A stretch of DNA of 64,000 nt from Capsulimonadaceae bacterium. GTDB lineage: Bacteria; Armatimonadota; Armatimonadia; Armatimonadales; Capsulimonadaceae. Location: NCBI GenBank assembly GCA_031292625.1, contig JARLGU010000053.1, positions 268,190-332,189 of the forward strand. Direction: 5' to 3'. This document shows positions 19,768 through 28,620 of this stretch, piece by piece (position 1 is the first letter of the stretch; each line of letters opens with the position of its first letter). Below the pieces are notes generated by a model, which saw only the letters and a list, made by a program, of their open reading frames with translations, made no database searches and was not told the DNA's origin. A program made the position numbers and the translations under genes.

Positions 19768-20738
19768 CCTATATTGACCTCTCTCGAAAATCCTTGCTCA
19801 GCTTGCCGCCCACAGGCGACAGAGCGCCAGAGATTAGAGACCTTTCCGCAAATCCTTAAACGAAAACCGTTGAGGAATGGATTCTCGTCGCCGCACATCA
19901 CGTTGATTTCGAAAGTTGACAGCACAGTCCCAATGAGCAAATCCTGAGCACGATCCGTTCGCCAGCTTTGAACAGAGACGCTCAGCCCAACGCCAAGAGC
20001 GCCGCGAAACACGGCATGGAATCGAGATGGCGAGATGGGACGCTTCGTCAATACTGGCTACTCCTCAGTTGATTCGGGAGCGCTGGAGATAATCTGAAGG
20101 GGGCGACAAACTCGGTCAACGCAAGACCTCGAACGACCTATGCGATCACCAGCTCAGCCGTCGTCGATTGTTGTTAACTGGCGCGGCGTATCAGGAACCA
20201 GACAGCAAACCGGTCCATCCAGTACGCGTTCATCGCAACTGTCCTTGAAACCGCTTTCCGTCTGAGGCGCAAGGTCGTCGTTCGCCAAACGGTGGAACTC
20301 CGGGCCTGCACGGGCGTAATGCATCCAGAGACAATCGTGCACTCGGCGGGATTGGCGAGTATCTCCACAAACCTCCGCAAGTTATCGCTGCACGTCGTGT
20401 GCTCAGTCGATTATTGCATAATTGAAAAACGATTTGCTTATGGCTCCTGCAGTCGAAACGAACTAAACTCCCGGCATTATCGCGGCGGTCGTCTCATGCC
20501 GCCGAGCGGGTTGGCGAAGGGCCGTATATGACCGCGCAAGTGATCGAGCGGCCCGATGTCGTGGTCATTGAAGATAAGAACCGTGCCGGCATCGCAAGAG
20601 GCATCATCGAAACCATCCATACCCCAGGGCCGCTTCCCGTCGAAAATTCCAAGATCCGCCAAATGTCGCAAACTTTGGGGTTCTCGACGGGACGCAGACT
20701 CTGAGGCTCTCGAAGGAAGCGAAGTCAACGCGATATAA
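19768..20738. other. Gene-poor region of about 970 bases
   Basis: No open frame here shows a recognisable domain. A 58-codon plus-strand frame from ATG 20528 (MTAQVIERPDVVVIEDKN...) has a clean start but no good ribosome binding site, and I cannot support it as a gene. A/T content rises around 20400-20460. It may contain eroded coding sequence. Confidence 0.5.
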
Positions 20739-21167
20739 TCAGCCGGCGCTCAGGGCCGTCATGGCTGCAAGCGAGTCCATGTAATCCCGCCAATGCGCTA
20801 TCTTCCGGTTGTCAATCTCGATGATTGAGCAAAACCGATTGTTGTACTTGACGCCCGTGGCGAGGATGGTCCCGTGGACTTCATATTCCATGACGACGAC
20901 ACGCCCGTTGTCGGTCTGGTGGGTAATCAACTTATCGGCGGACTGAAGCTCGATGTTCTCAACGTAGCCCCTGAATAGGGCCATCAGGTCGGCTCGTCCG
21001 TGGACGACGCGGGGCCAGCCGGGAAAGTCGTAGAGAACCTCGTAGACAATGTCGTCAGTGACGACGTCGAAGAAGTGTTCGCCGTCGACGAGGTCGCCTA
21101 CCGCCCCTCGAACCAGCTCGAAGTAAGGCCTGGCAGCCTCGTAGGCCGCGTATTTCGGATTGGTCAT
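20739..21167 (-). CDS. SnoaL-like/NTF2-fold protein
   Basis: The 142-residue protein has the size and pattern of the SnoaL-like ketosteroid-isomerase fold: an N-terminal helical pair, then DVVTDDIVYEVLYDFPGWPR, VVHGRADLMALFRGY, VVVMEYEVHGTI and NRFCSIIEIDNRKIAHWRDY. These proteins either isomerise or hydrate small hydrophobic molecules, or serve as binding proteins; the exact function cannot be predicted. It is monocistronic on the minus strand with a repeat element directly upstream, which probably separates it from azoR. Confidence 0.82.
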   Translation of the reverse strand: MTNPKYAAYEAARPYFELVRGAVGDLVDGEHFFDVVTDDIVYEVLYDFPGWPRVVHGRADLMALFRGYVENIELQSADKLITHQTDNGRVVVMEYEVHGTILATGVKYNNRFCSIIEIDNRKIAHWRDYMDSLAAMTALSAG

Positions 21168-21197
21168 CGCTATGTTCCTTTCTTAGAAGGTCTGTAA

Positions 21198-21440
21198 TCA
21201 ATCGGCGTTGCGACGAAGATTCAGGACGGCTCGTGCCGCCTGGACACTTCTTTGCCCGCGCCTCGTTCACGGCGTCGATCCACAAGGCCGCGTCAATACG
21301 CATGCGGCCTTGTGCAGCCAGCGCCCGATAGCAGCACGTGTCGCGAAGTCATCAAAGCGCTGCGCCGGCCCTTTCCCAAAAACGGCCACGGCGGCCGGGG
21401 AGCCGTCTTACAAGACATTTCGATTTGCACGCTCTTAGGG
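21198..21440 (+). repeat. Near-complete copy of the dispersed intergenic repeat
   Basis: Reads ATCAATCGGCGTTGCG, then GATTCAGGACGGCTCGTGCC, the CCTCGTTCACGGCGTCGATC block, GCCAGCGCCCGATAGCAGCA, CAAAAACGGCCACGGCGGCC and GGAGCCGTCTTACAAGAC, ending near CACGCTCTTAGGG. The whole order is shared with the copy at 28861 and the tail with that at 63695. It fills most of the gap between two minus-strand genes. No gene is supported inside it. Confidence 0.8.
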
Positions 21441-21602
21441 AATCCCTCCGCCCAGTATGGGGTCCCCTTCTCCCCGAAACGGAGAGACAAAGAAGCAAGC
21501 ATTGGTCCACGATCTTCTTCCTCCTCCCGTTCAGGAAGGGGCCTGTCGTCCTCGGCGGGAAGGTGGGTTCCGCGCGAAGAGCTTGATCGCGCCCTTCGAT
21601 TA

Positions 21603-22211
21603 TTATAGCGAGAGTGCCTCAACCGCCGCTACGGCGTTCGGCACGGCGCTCTTTGCGTGGGCAGGCATATTCGTTCCCTGAACGCGAACAGTCTGTACGT
21701 CTTCGATGCCGATAAAGCCTAAAACGGTGCGTAAGTAAGGTTCCACGAAGTCCCACGCCTTCCAAGGGCCTTCCGTGAACACGCCGCCTGACGCCAGCAC
21801 GAGAATGGCTTTCTTATTGCGCGCCAGGCCGACCACGCCTTCTTTCGCGTAATTGAAGGTCCGGCCGGGGCGCACGACAAGATCGATCCACGCCTTGAGC
21901 AGCGACGGGATGCCAAAGTTCCACATCGGGGTCGCGATCACCAGAAGGTCTGACGCCAAGAGTTCCTCAGTCAGCTTATCCGAGAGGACGGCCGACTGCT
22001 TGTTGGCCTCCGCCTCAAGTGGATCCTTCGATGAAATGGCTTTCAGCGCGCCAATATCCAGGTGCGGGAGCGTATCGTTTGCAAGATCGCGGCGGACGAA
22101 CCTGGCTTCAGGGAAGCGCGCCTCAAGCCGCGCCGACAGCGCTTCCGTGACTTCGCGGCTCGCCGACTCGGCCCCTCTGGGGCTAACCTCAATAATCAAC
22201 GCTTGTTTCAT
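21603..22211 (-). CDS. azoR: FMN-dependent NADH-azoreductase
   Basis: AzoR reduces azo bonds and quinones using NADH and FMN and is thought to protect against quinone and electrophile stress. The 202-residue flavodoxin-fold protein has the family hallmarks: the N-terminal phosphate-binding loop region IEVSPRGAESASREVT, the FMN-contacting ATPMWNFGIPSLLKAWIDLV, RPGRTFNYAKEGVVGL, and ASGGVF before the last helix pair. The ATG at 22211 has a GGGGG-type site; a GTG two codons upstream is an alternative. It is divergent from an HxlR regulator, the standard arrangement for HxlR/YodB control of azoreductases. Confidence 0.93.
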   Translation of the reverse strand: MKQALIIEVSPRGAESASREVTEALSARLEARFPEARFVRRDLANDTLPHLDIGALKAISSKDPLEAEANKQSAVLSDKLTEELLASDLLVIATPMWNFGIPSLLKAWIDLVVRPGRTFNYAKEGVVGLARNKKAILVLASGGVFTEGPWKAWDFVEPYLRTVLGFIGIEDVQTVRVQGTNMPAHAKSAVPNAVAAVEALSL

Positions 22212-22232
22212 GGACACTTACCCCCAATTTGG

Positions 22233-22256
22233 TACTTACTATAGTATAGTTAAGTA
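22233..22256. promoter_or_regulatory. HxlR operator candidate between azoR and hxlR
   Basis: TACTTA and TAAGTA form perfect six-base arms around CTATAGTATAGT, in the shared promoter space. YodB/HxlR-type proteins bind TACT...AGTA palindromes of this kind, so this is the likely site of repression of azoR and of the regulator. Confidence 0.6.
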
Positions 22257-22321
22257 TGCATGGTATGTTTATAAAATACAAGAAGGCACTTTCACATCAG
22301 TTACGAACATGGAGGTAAGTT

Positions 22322-22759
22322 ATGAATGGACACAGTAAAGGCCCCCATCTGGACCCGGTGTATGTCTGCGGGCACAAGGATCCGATGGCGGTTCGCGAGC
22401 TCCTCACGAGGGTCGGGGATAAATGGAGTATCTTCCTGATCCTGTCGCTTGCCAAATTGCCTGGCTGTCGTGCACGGTTCTCCGACATCGAGCGCGCGAT
22501 CCCCGGCATCTCGCAAAGAATGCTGACCATGACCCTGCGGCACCTGGAGCGGGACGGCTTGGTCACGAGAGAACTGTTCCCTGAAGTGCCGCCAAGGGTC
22601 GAATATGAGCTGACATCCCTTGGACGGAGCTTGCTTGAGCCAATGCAAGGTTTGGTGGATTGGGTGACGACCAACTGGGAACAGGTGAAGGAAGCACGGG
22701 CTCAGTTCGATGGAAAACAGGGCAGTAATATAGTCGACGCCACGACTGCGGGCGCTTAG
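22322..22759 (+). CDS. HxlR family redox-responsive transcriptional regulator
   Basis: The 145-residue protein is a winged-helix HxlR member: KDPMAVRELLTRVGDKWSIF, then LILSLAKLPGCRARFSDIER, IPGISQRMLTMTLRHLERDG and LVTRELFPEVPPRVEYELT with the wing. A Cys (near residue 16, in VYVCGHK) sits at the position of the redox-sensing Cys in YodB and related proteins. It is transcribed divergently from azoR across a palindrome, so it probably represses azoR until quinones or electrophiles modify the Cys; this is inference from known pairs. GGAGG lies upstream of the ATG. Confidence 0.9.
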   Translation: MNGHSKGPHLDPVYVCGHKDPMAVRELLTRVGDKWSIFLILSLAKLPGCRARFSDIERAIPGISQRMLTMTLRHLERDGLVTRELFPEVPPRVEYELTSLGRSLLEPMQGLVDWVTTNWEQVKEARAQFDGKQGSNIVDATTAGA

Positions 22760-23228
22760 TGGGGTTGCTGCGGGGAGTGGCCGGAGGCTATTCGCATCTA
22801 TAACTGTTAACAGTGGCGCGGGTCCGGTCCTGAAGAGGCCGGCCTGTGTTGAGAAAGCCCGTGAACGGGCCTAATCGGCAGACGGCCTGCATCTTCGTAA
22901 GCCGGCAACCCCATTGATGGGGTTTGACATCTCAGGCCGGTCGTTCACGGCCGGAAACCGCGCCAATATCGGTGACAATCGTTGATATGCGATAGATGCG
23001 ATCGCCCAAGGGAGCTCCAGCTGCACGCGCGGAAGAGGCATTAGGTTCAAATCCTGTACCGCGCACCAGACTCCCTCACGCACGTTCACGCTTGAGCTCT
23101 CAGGGGTTGCATCTTTTCCGTCGGCGAGGGCTCTCATTCTGTCACGATAGGAGTCTCCCATTGCCGTCTCACACCTTCCTCGCCGCAATTTGCCCCCACT
23201 CACGCAACGTCGCGGCTGACTATTGTTC
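22760..23228. other. Intergenic region with hairpins and a tRNA-like fragment
   Basis: No gene is supported. GCCCGT/ACGGGC (near 22855) and AACCCCAT/ATGGGGTT (near 22907) form short strong hairpins, the latter a possible terminator for the minus-strand cupin gene. A tRNA 3'-end-like sequence follows at about 23027-23068. Confidence 0.5.
23027..23068 (+). other. tRNA 3'-end-like fragment
   Basis: GCGCGG is followed by AGGTTCAAATCCT (T-arm-like, TTCAAAT loop) and CCGCGC with a terminal ACCA, resembling the 3' end of a tRNA whose D and anticodon arms are lost. No matching 5' acceptor strand is found 70-90 bases upstream, so it is not a functional tRNA. It may be a scar of integration or deletion. 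Confidence 0.35.
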
Positions 23229-24512
23229 TCAGGCCCGGCTGTCCCCCAAGCTGCTGGCTTCGGGATTTGCGCCCGACGCAAAGTGCTGATAGAGTGCGAG
23301 ATCTTCCGCGCTGGCGCACTCCAGCCGGAGTTTGCCGGCGGCGCTGGCGGCGACGAAGATTTCGTCTCGCCCGACAAAGTCTCTCGACGGAAAATAGGAG
23401 GCGGTCTCGACGGCGACTGGCGCGAAGCCGTCAACCCAAACCCGGCCGTGCCCGGCGAGGAGAACCGCGCCAAAGGCTTCGCGTTCCGCCAGGTCCAGCT
23501 TGTGCCCGCTGCTAACGACGGTTCGCTTGGCGCTGAAAAGGTCGGGATTGCTGGGTTCGCTTGAGCGGCCGCAGCGGTAGACGATATAGCTTTGCGACCC
23601 TGCGTCCTCGTCCCGAACGACGACGGGAGGACGGAAATATTCTTTCCGGAAATTATCCCGGTTTCCGGAATTGCGGCAACGTGCGATCGAAAGATAGAAC
23701 TCGGCGACCGACTCAATCCCATCGCGTTCGACTGTGACCGGCAAGTCCCTGTCGAACATGCCGGAAGCCATCGCGACATCTTCGACGCGCGATTCCGGGA
23801 TGCAGCACACGTCGGACGATGCCTGCAACTCATACGTAACCAACGATCCTGGGGCGTGCAGCGTACAAGGCGGCATGTACCAACCCGTGCCCGGAATCAA
23901 ATTGATCGTGTGACCTATTTCAGTCAGGTGGTTATCTTCGCTTTGATAGCGACGGAAATAGGCTCGCACCTGCTCATCGGAGTATCCTTCATCGACGCCA
24001 ATGCACGTGTACGGAAAGGCGTTCCGATTGATATTCAGCTCCACGGGAAAATGGTAGGCTTCCGGCTTTGGCGCGAGGCCCGGTTTGAGATGGTCGACGC
24101 AAGGATGCACATGATGGGGGATCCGGTGCCAGTTGTCAAAAAACTTTGGCAGCACGTCCCACGTCTTGCCTCCGAGAAGCATGTCGGCGGCGTAGAGCAT
24201 CGCGTCCTTGAGGAGCACTTTGCACCCAGACAGGACAATATAGCTCAGGCCATGGTCGTCCGCGCACGCGGCGTTGTAATCGCCATTGTCCGCATACGTC
24301 GCCGACGCAAGCCAGCGTTCGTTAACGGCCAGATCCTTGGTGAGATACTCGTCCGCGAGCTTCATGCGATGTCCTGGCCGCATCATGGGTCTAGCAACCC
24401 AGGCAGGCGCGAGCCGGAAGATTCCGCCCGTCGCTTGCATCTCGAGTTCTATGGCGTCACGGACAGGCTTTTCGCCGCGAACGTGTGGGAGTGTCGATGT
24501 TCTCACGATCAC
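23229..24512 (-). CDS. Cupin-fold protein, possibly a sugar isomerase
   Basis: The 427-residue protein resembles two-domain cupins related to class I mannose-6-phosphate isomerase. Candidate metal ligands are HRIPHHVHPCVDH near residues 128-140 and a later ENHLTEIGHTINLIPGTGWYMPP with CTLHAPG. The first 40 residues are basic. A GTG start overlaps the stop of the upstream aldolase gene by four bases (GTGA), with AAAGGAG as ribosome binding site, so translation is coupled. Beside an aldolase, a PfkB kinase and a DeoR repressor, it could isomerise the sugar that is later phosphorylated and cleaved. The reaction is inferred, not shown. Confidence 0.6.
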   Translation of the reverse strand: MIVRTSTLPHVRGEKPVRDAIELEMQATGGIFRLAPAWVARPMMRPGHRMKLADEYLTKDLAVNERWLASATYADNGDYNAACADDHGLSYIVLSGCKVLLKDAMLYAADMLLGGKTWDVLPKFFDNWHRIPHHVHPCVDHLKPGLAPKPEAYHFPVELNINRNAFPYTCIGVDEGYSDEQVRAYFRRYQSEDNHLTEIGHTINLIPGTGWYMPPCTLHAPGSLVTYELQASSDVCCIPESRVEDVAMASGMFDRDLPVTVERDGIESVAEFYLSIARCRNSGNRDNFRKEYFRPPVVVRDEDAGSQSYIVYRCGRSSEPSNPDLFSAKRTVVSSGHKLDLAEREAFGAVLLAGHGRVWVDGFAPVAVETASYFPSRDFVGRDEIFVAASAAGKLRLECASAEDLALYQHFASGANPEASSLGDSRA

Positions 24513-25375
24513 GCTCCTTTGTCCAGCATGCCGGCGCTTCCGAGGTTATGCATCCACCGCTCGACGACGCCCCTGACGTGCTGCTTTCCTTCGATCAGCG
24601 CATGCACCCACCATTCCTTGCCCGCGGTTCTCTCCAGGCATTCGTTGATCCCACTCAGATAGGCGCGCCCGATTTCGCTGGCGACGTTTACCTTTGTGAC
24701 CCCAATGTTTACGGCGCCGCGAAGTTGATCGGTCGGAGTTCCGGAACCGCCGTGGAGCACGAGTTGCGTAGGCGTCAACTCGCGTATGCGGGTGAGACGC
24801 GCAAGGTCGAGATGCGGTTTCTGCGGATACATGCCGTGCGCATTTCCGATCGAGCACGCGAGCGCATCGACTCCGGTCAGGCGGGCGAATTCCGCCGCCT
24901 GCTCCGGATCGGTCAGCGTCGATTCTTCGCCGCCTTCGACCGTCGAATCATCCACCCGGCCGATCGCGCCAAGTTCGCCTTCGACGGTCACGCCGCGTTC
25001 GTGGGCGAGCAGCACGACGGCGCGTGTAAGACGCACGTTTTCGTCGAACGGCAGCGCTGAGCCGTCGATCATAACTGACGGAAATCCCGCGTCGATACAC
25101 GCCTGTATCGTTTCGATGTCGCCAGTGTGGTCAAGGTGCAGGCCGACGGGCACGGTCGCGCGCTTGGCCAAGCAGCTTGCGATATCGACGACCGCTTGCG
25201 CGCCGTAAAGACGCACTTCCGACGGTCCGTAGATAAACAGTACCGGAGAACGAAGGGCTTCCCCCGCCTCGATAATTGCCTGAGCGGTTTCGGCGTTGCC
25301 AAAGTTAAATGCGCCAACGGCGTAGTGGTGATGACGTGCGTGTTCAAGAAGAGGACCTAAGCTAATGAGCGCCAC
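24509..25375 (-). CDS. Class II fructose-bisphosphate aldolase family protein
   Basis: The 288-residue enzyme is a zinc-dependent class II aldolase, of the fructose-1,6-/tagatose-1,6-bisphosphate group that splits a ketose bisphosphate into dihydroxyacetone phosphate and an aldehyde. Zinc and substrate motifs are present: VPVGLHLDHTGDIE, GVTVEGELGAIG, DALACSIGNAHGMY, QLVLHGGSGTPTDQL and GVTKVNVASEIG. Start at a GTG (25375) with AAAGGA at good spacing; upstream in-frame ATGs lack one. It overlaps the cupin gene by four bases, and is divergent from the PfkB kinase. Sugar specificity (tagatose, fructose or a polyol-derived keto sugar) cannot be decided. Confidence 0.88.
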   Translation of the reverse strand: MALISLGPLLEHARHHHYAVGAFNFGNAETAQAIIEAGEALRSPVLFIYGPSEVRLYGAQAVVDIASCLAKRATVPVGLHLDHTGDIETIQACIDAGFPSVMIDGSALPFDENVRLTRAVVLLAHERGVTVEGELGAIGRVDDSTVEGGEESTLTDPEQAAEFARLTGVDALACSIGNAHGMYPQKPHLDLARLTRIRELTPTQLVLHGGSGTPTDQLRGAVNIGVTKVNVASEIGRAYLSGINECLERTAGKEWWVHALIEGKQHVRGVVERWMHNLGSAGMLDKGA

Positions 25376-25652
25376 GTTAAGTTCCTTTCGATGACGCGCC
25401 ATGCTTATCGCAAAGCGCACCGGCCGCTAACAGATAGGCGTCTGCTTGACACGCCATCCCAACCGGATTTCATCATTCCATCCAAAGCTTACCGAAATCC
25501 TGAATGACAGTCAATCGAATCGATCACTCATTGACTATTTCGGGCAACCGTGATCAATTACGAGATCTAGAGCCGTCAGAGGGTACACAATTCCGGTACT
25601 ATCGCATCAGGTACTCTAGCCGGACAACGCCCCTTCAACGAACGAGTTCGAG

Positions 25653-26567
25653 ATGTATAACCAGACAAGCTTTGATATTATCGGCGTCGGATGTTCCACC
25701 GTCGATGACATTCTTTACGTCGACGCGTATCCAGAAGCCGACGCAAAAACGCGGGTCGACCGCCAGGAGCGCCACTGCGGCGGCCTAACCGCCGTCGCGC
25801 TGATCGCGGCATCCCGTTTTGGCGCTCGTTGCGCGTATGCGGGGACGCTTGGAACGGACGCTCAATCGGATTTCATCGCGGCTTCGCTGGCCGCCGAGGG
25901 CATCGACATTGCGCTAGCGCCGCGGCGCGACGATGCGGCGCCGATCCATTCAAGAATTGTCGTCGACACAACACACAACACGCGCAATATATTTTTCGCG
26001 CCTGGCGAACATATTGGTCCGTCCGAAACGCTCGATGAAACGGCGATACGCAGAGCACGGGTGCTGTTCATCGATCATTATGGCGGCGAGGCCACCGTCC
26101 GCGCCGCTCGGATCGCGCGCGAGGCGAACGTCCCGGTTATCGCGGACATCGAACGCGCTGACGCACCAGTCTTCGACGAAATCCTGCGGCTGACATCGCA
26201 CTTAATCGTGTCCGCGGGCTTCGCGCTTCGTCTCACCGGCGCGCGCTCTCCGGAGGATGCGGCAGTGCGGCTCGCGGCGGACGGCAAGGATGTTGTCGTC
26301 GTGACGCACGGCAAGCATGGCGGCATCGCCATCGTAAACGGCGAACCGGTCGCGCGGGCGTATCCCGCATTTCCGGTGACGGTCGTGGACACGACGGGGT
26401 GCGGCGACGTCTTCCACGGGGCGTACGCCGCCGGAGTCGCCGCCGGCTTCGACATTGACGTTCGCCTGCGGTATGCGTCCGCCGCCGCCGCAATCAAGGC
26501 GTCGCGAACGGGCTCGAAGAACGGCATTCCGACGCTCGCGGAAGTGCGCGCGTTCCTTGCGGTATGA
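25653..26567 (+). CDS. PfkB family sugar kinase
   Basis: A ribokinase-type carbohydrate kinase of 304 residues. The N-terminal substrate region has DIIGVGCSTVDDILYVDAYP and RQERHCGGLTAVALIAASRF; the C-terminal anion hole and catalytic base lie in VVDTTGCGDVFHGAYAAGVA (Asp of GxGD). It is divergent from the aldolase/cupin pair and followed within 50 bases by a DeoR regulator. The set would phosphorylate a sugar, probably at C1 or C6, before aldol cleavage. Substrate is not predictable from motifs. Confidence 0.88.
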   Translation: MYNQTSFDIIGVGCSTVDDILYVDAYPEADAKTRVDRQERHCGGLTAVALIAASRFGARCAYAGTLGTDAQSDFIAASLAAEGIDIALAPRRDDAAPIHSRIVVDTTHNTRNIFFAPGEHIGPSETLDETAIRRARVLFIDHYGGEATVRAARIAREANVPVIADIERADAPVFDEILRLTSHLIVSAGFALRLTGARSPEDAAVRLAADGKDVVVVTHGKHGGIAIVNGEPVARAYPAFPVTVVDTTGCGDVFHGAYAAGVAAGFDIDVRLRYASAAAAIKASRTGSKNGIPTLAEVRAFLAV

Positions 26568-26616
26568 TCGTAATATGATCGATTGCGATAACAAATCGAT
26601 CACGCGAGAGGCCCAT

Positions 26617-27393
26617 ATGCGAACGACTCTTATTCCCGATCGCTGGCAAAGGATTATTGACATTGTCGCGCTCGCGGGCGGGGCGGCAACCATCGAAATT
26701 GCGGCGGAACTCGGTGTGTCCGAAGTGACGATCCGGCGCGATTTGCGACGCATCGAAGCGCGCGGGCTCATTCTCCGGACTCGGGGCGGCGCCGAACCGG
26801 CGCCGGATGTCGCGCTGATGGGCACATACGGCGCGAGTCTCGAATCGCGCGCGATCGATAAGCTCGCAATCGGCCGGTGCGCCGCGGCACTCTTGCGACC
26901 GGGCGAGACAATTATGATCGACGGCGGAGCGACGACCTTGCAGGTTGCCCGGCACTTGCCGGCAGGCTCGTTCACGATCGTGACGACCTCGCTTGATATC
27001 GCCAATCTCCTGGCTCGACGAGAAGATGTCCGCCTTGTCCTGGTCGGAGGAGACGTGAACGCTCTCATTGGAACGACTACGGGACCGACGGCGCAGGAAC
27101 AGCTCCTGCAAATGGGCGCCCATAAGGCCATTCTCGGAGCGGACGCGATCTCACCCGAAACCGGCATCAGTTCGCCAAATTCACTGACGGCGGCCAATAA
27201 GAAGGCGATGGCGCTCAGGTCGAGCGAAGTGATCGTGGTCGCCGATAGCAGTAAGATTGGCCGGTTCGCACTCTACCACGTGCCGCACCGCGAAAAGATC
27301 AAGGTCCTCGTTACGGACGCCCGCGCCCCTCTCGAGAGCGTTCAGCAATTTCGGGCCGCTGGCATCAACGTCATGATCGCCGCGCCCAAATGA
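26617..27393 (+). CDS. DeoR family sugar-phosphate-responsive repressor
   Basis: The 258-residue protein has the DeoR winged helix (RWQRIIDIVALAGGAATIEI, then AAELGVSEVTIRRDLRRIEA) and a DeoRC sensor domain of the ribose-5-phosphate-isomerase-like fold (MIDGGATTLQVARHLP, TTSLDIANLL, LVGGDVNALIGTTTGP, ADAISPETGIS, VVVADSSKIG). Such sensors bind sugar phosphates. The ATG at 26617 has GAGAGG at close spacing. It overlaps no neighbour and follows pfkB by 49 bases, so it probably controls the kinase and, through the divergent region, the aldolase/cupin operon. Confidence 0.9.
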   Translation: MRTTLIPDRWQRIIDIVALAGGAATIEIAAELGVSEVTIRRDLRRIEARGLILRTRGGAEPAPDVALMGTYGASLESRAIDKLAIGRCAAALLRPGETIMIDGGATTLQVARHLPAGSFTIVTTSLDIANLLARREDVRLVLVGGDVNALIGTTTGPTAQEQLLQMGAHKAILGADAISPETGISSPNSLTAANKKAMALRSSEVIVVADSSKIGRFALYHVPHREKIKVLVTDARAPLESVQQFRAAGINVMIAAPK

Positions 27394-27547
27394 AACGCGA
27401 TGGACGCGGGTTCAGTCTTCCCATCGCAACGAACGCCGCAAGCGATTGCCTTGGCGCGGGCATACGCCCCTCCGGCTGCCTCGGTGCGAATGATCGCCGA
27501 TTGCTTTCTCATATCGGCTACCGGACGCTGACGGCGGAGCGCAGGCT

Positions 27548-28210
27548 CTACGGGCGGCGGCGAATCTCGTCGGCCGCCCGCAACAGGATCTGCGCGATAC
27601 GTTTCGCCTCGGCCCCTGTGGGCTCGCAATCACGCATGGCCCTCCGGATCTGATGACGCGCCTCGTCGAGCTCATCGCTAAACGCTTCGACGTCGCTCGC
27701 CGCCACGCCTGCATTGGCGTACGCCTCGCGGGCTTGCTGCGTTTCTGCCCCGATCCGCTCCATCTCGGTCAAAATTCGGGTGGCCGTCTCCCGCCGCTCT
27801 TCGTAATAGCCCCTGCCGCTCTCAGTCACGCTGTAGCGCTTCTTCGCCCCTTCTGCTTCAACCAAAGCGTAGCCGATCTCCTCGAGATAGGTGAGCGCGG
27901 GATAAATCATTCCAGGGCTCGGCGCATAGAGGCCGTGCGAATGCTCCTCAAGCGCCTTCATGAGCTCGTACCCGTGCGACGGCTTATCCGCCAAGAGCGT
28001 CAGCAGAACAAGATGCAGATCCGAGGAGGAGAGCTTGCGCCCGGAGCGCATGCCCCCGTGACCGCGACGTCCGCCGCCGCCGCGATGGCCATGATCATGC
28101 TCGCCGTAGCCGTGATGTCCTCGTCCGCCCTGGTCCGTATCCTCTTCGTGATGCCGTTGTCCTCGTCCGCGTTCACCGCGAGAGCATTCGTTATGTTCCA
28201 TATCGTACAT
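27548..28210 (-). CDS. PadR family regulator with His/Gly-rich N-terminus
   Basis: The 220-residue protein has an unusual 55-residue N-terminal region rich in His, Gly and Arg (RGHHGYGEHDHGHRGGGGRR), followed by a PadR winged helix: SSSDLHLVLLTLLADKPSHG, YELMKALEEHSHGLYAPSPG, MIYPALTYLEEIGYALVE and KRYSVTESGRGYYEE. A long C-terminal helix pair (about 140-220) mediates dimerisation. The His-rich part could bind a metal; this is suggestive only. Three phased octamers directly upstream are likely its own operators. The regulated genes outside this autogenous site are unknown. Confidence 0.88.
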   Translation of the reverse strand: MYDMEHNECSRGERGRGQRHHEEDTDQGGRGHHGYGEHDHGHRGGGGRRGHGGMRSGRKLSSSDLHLVLLTLLADKPSHGYELMKALEEHSHGLYAPSPGMIYPALTYLEEIGYALVEAEGAKKRYSVTESGRGYYEERRETATRILTEMERIGAETQQAREAYANAGVAASDVEAFSDELDEARHQIRRAMRDCEPTGAEAKRIAQILLRAADEIRRRP

Positions 28211-28271
28211 GTGTCTATTTACCTTTCACAACCTTCGTCAACGCGAAATATTCGATTCGTTGTTGACAAAG

Positions 28272-28303
28272 ATATATCTTATGATGTATCGTATGATATA
28301 TCA
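28272..28303. promoter_or_regulatory. Three phased PadR operator octamers
   Basis: GATATATC (28272-28279), GATGTATC (28284-28291) and GATATATC (28296-28303) repeat with a period of exactly 12 bases, within the larger palindrome TATGATATATCATA (28293-28306). They lie just upstream of the PadR gene, in AT-rich DNA that must hold its promoter. Confidence 0.65.
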
Positions 28304-28620
28304 TAAAAGTCTCTTCCGTCAAGGGTTCTGGCAACAAACGAAAAAGAAAGTTCACTTTGAACTGGATTGCAGCGCCTTCGCCGAACGATTGAGGGCCTGC
28401 CGCGGATCATGGATCCTTGCGAAAGGCCATGCGTTTCTTGCGCCAGCGCCCGGACGAGGCTAGAAAGGACATATCGATTGAATCGATATAGCATGAATCA
28501 AAGCTGCCGCAGATCGCCATACATGGCGGCGGCAGGCAATTCAACCGCCTTGCCGTCAGCGGCCAGACCCAGCTATTGGCGCCGCTTTGCCGTGCGCCGG
28601 GAAATGGAGGTTACCGTTCT

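Noticed and set aside
23592..24662. A 356-codon plus-strand frame opposite the cupin gene
   Set aside because: Antisense shadow; the minus-strand cupin has a ribosome binding site and coupled start.
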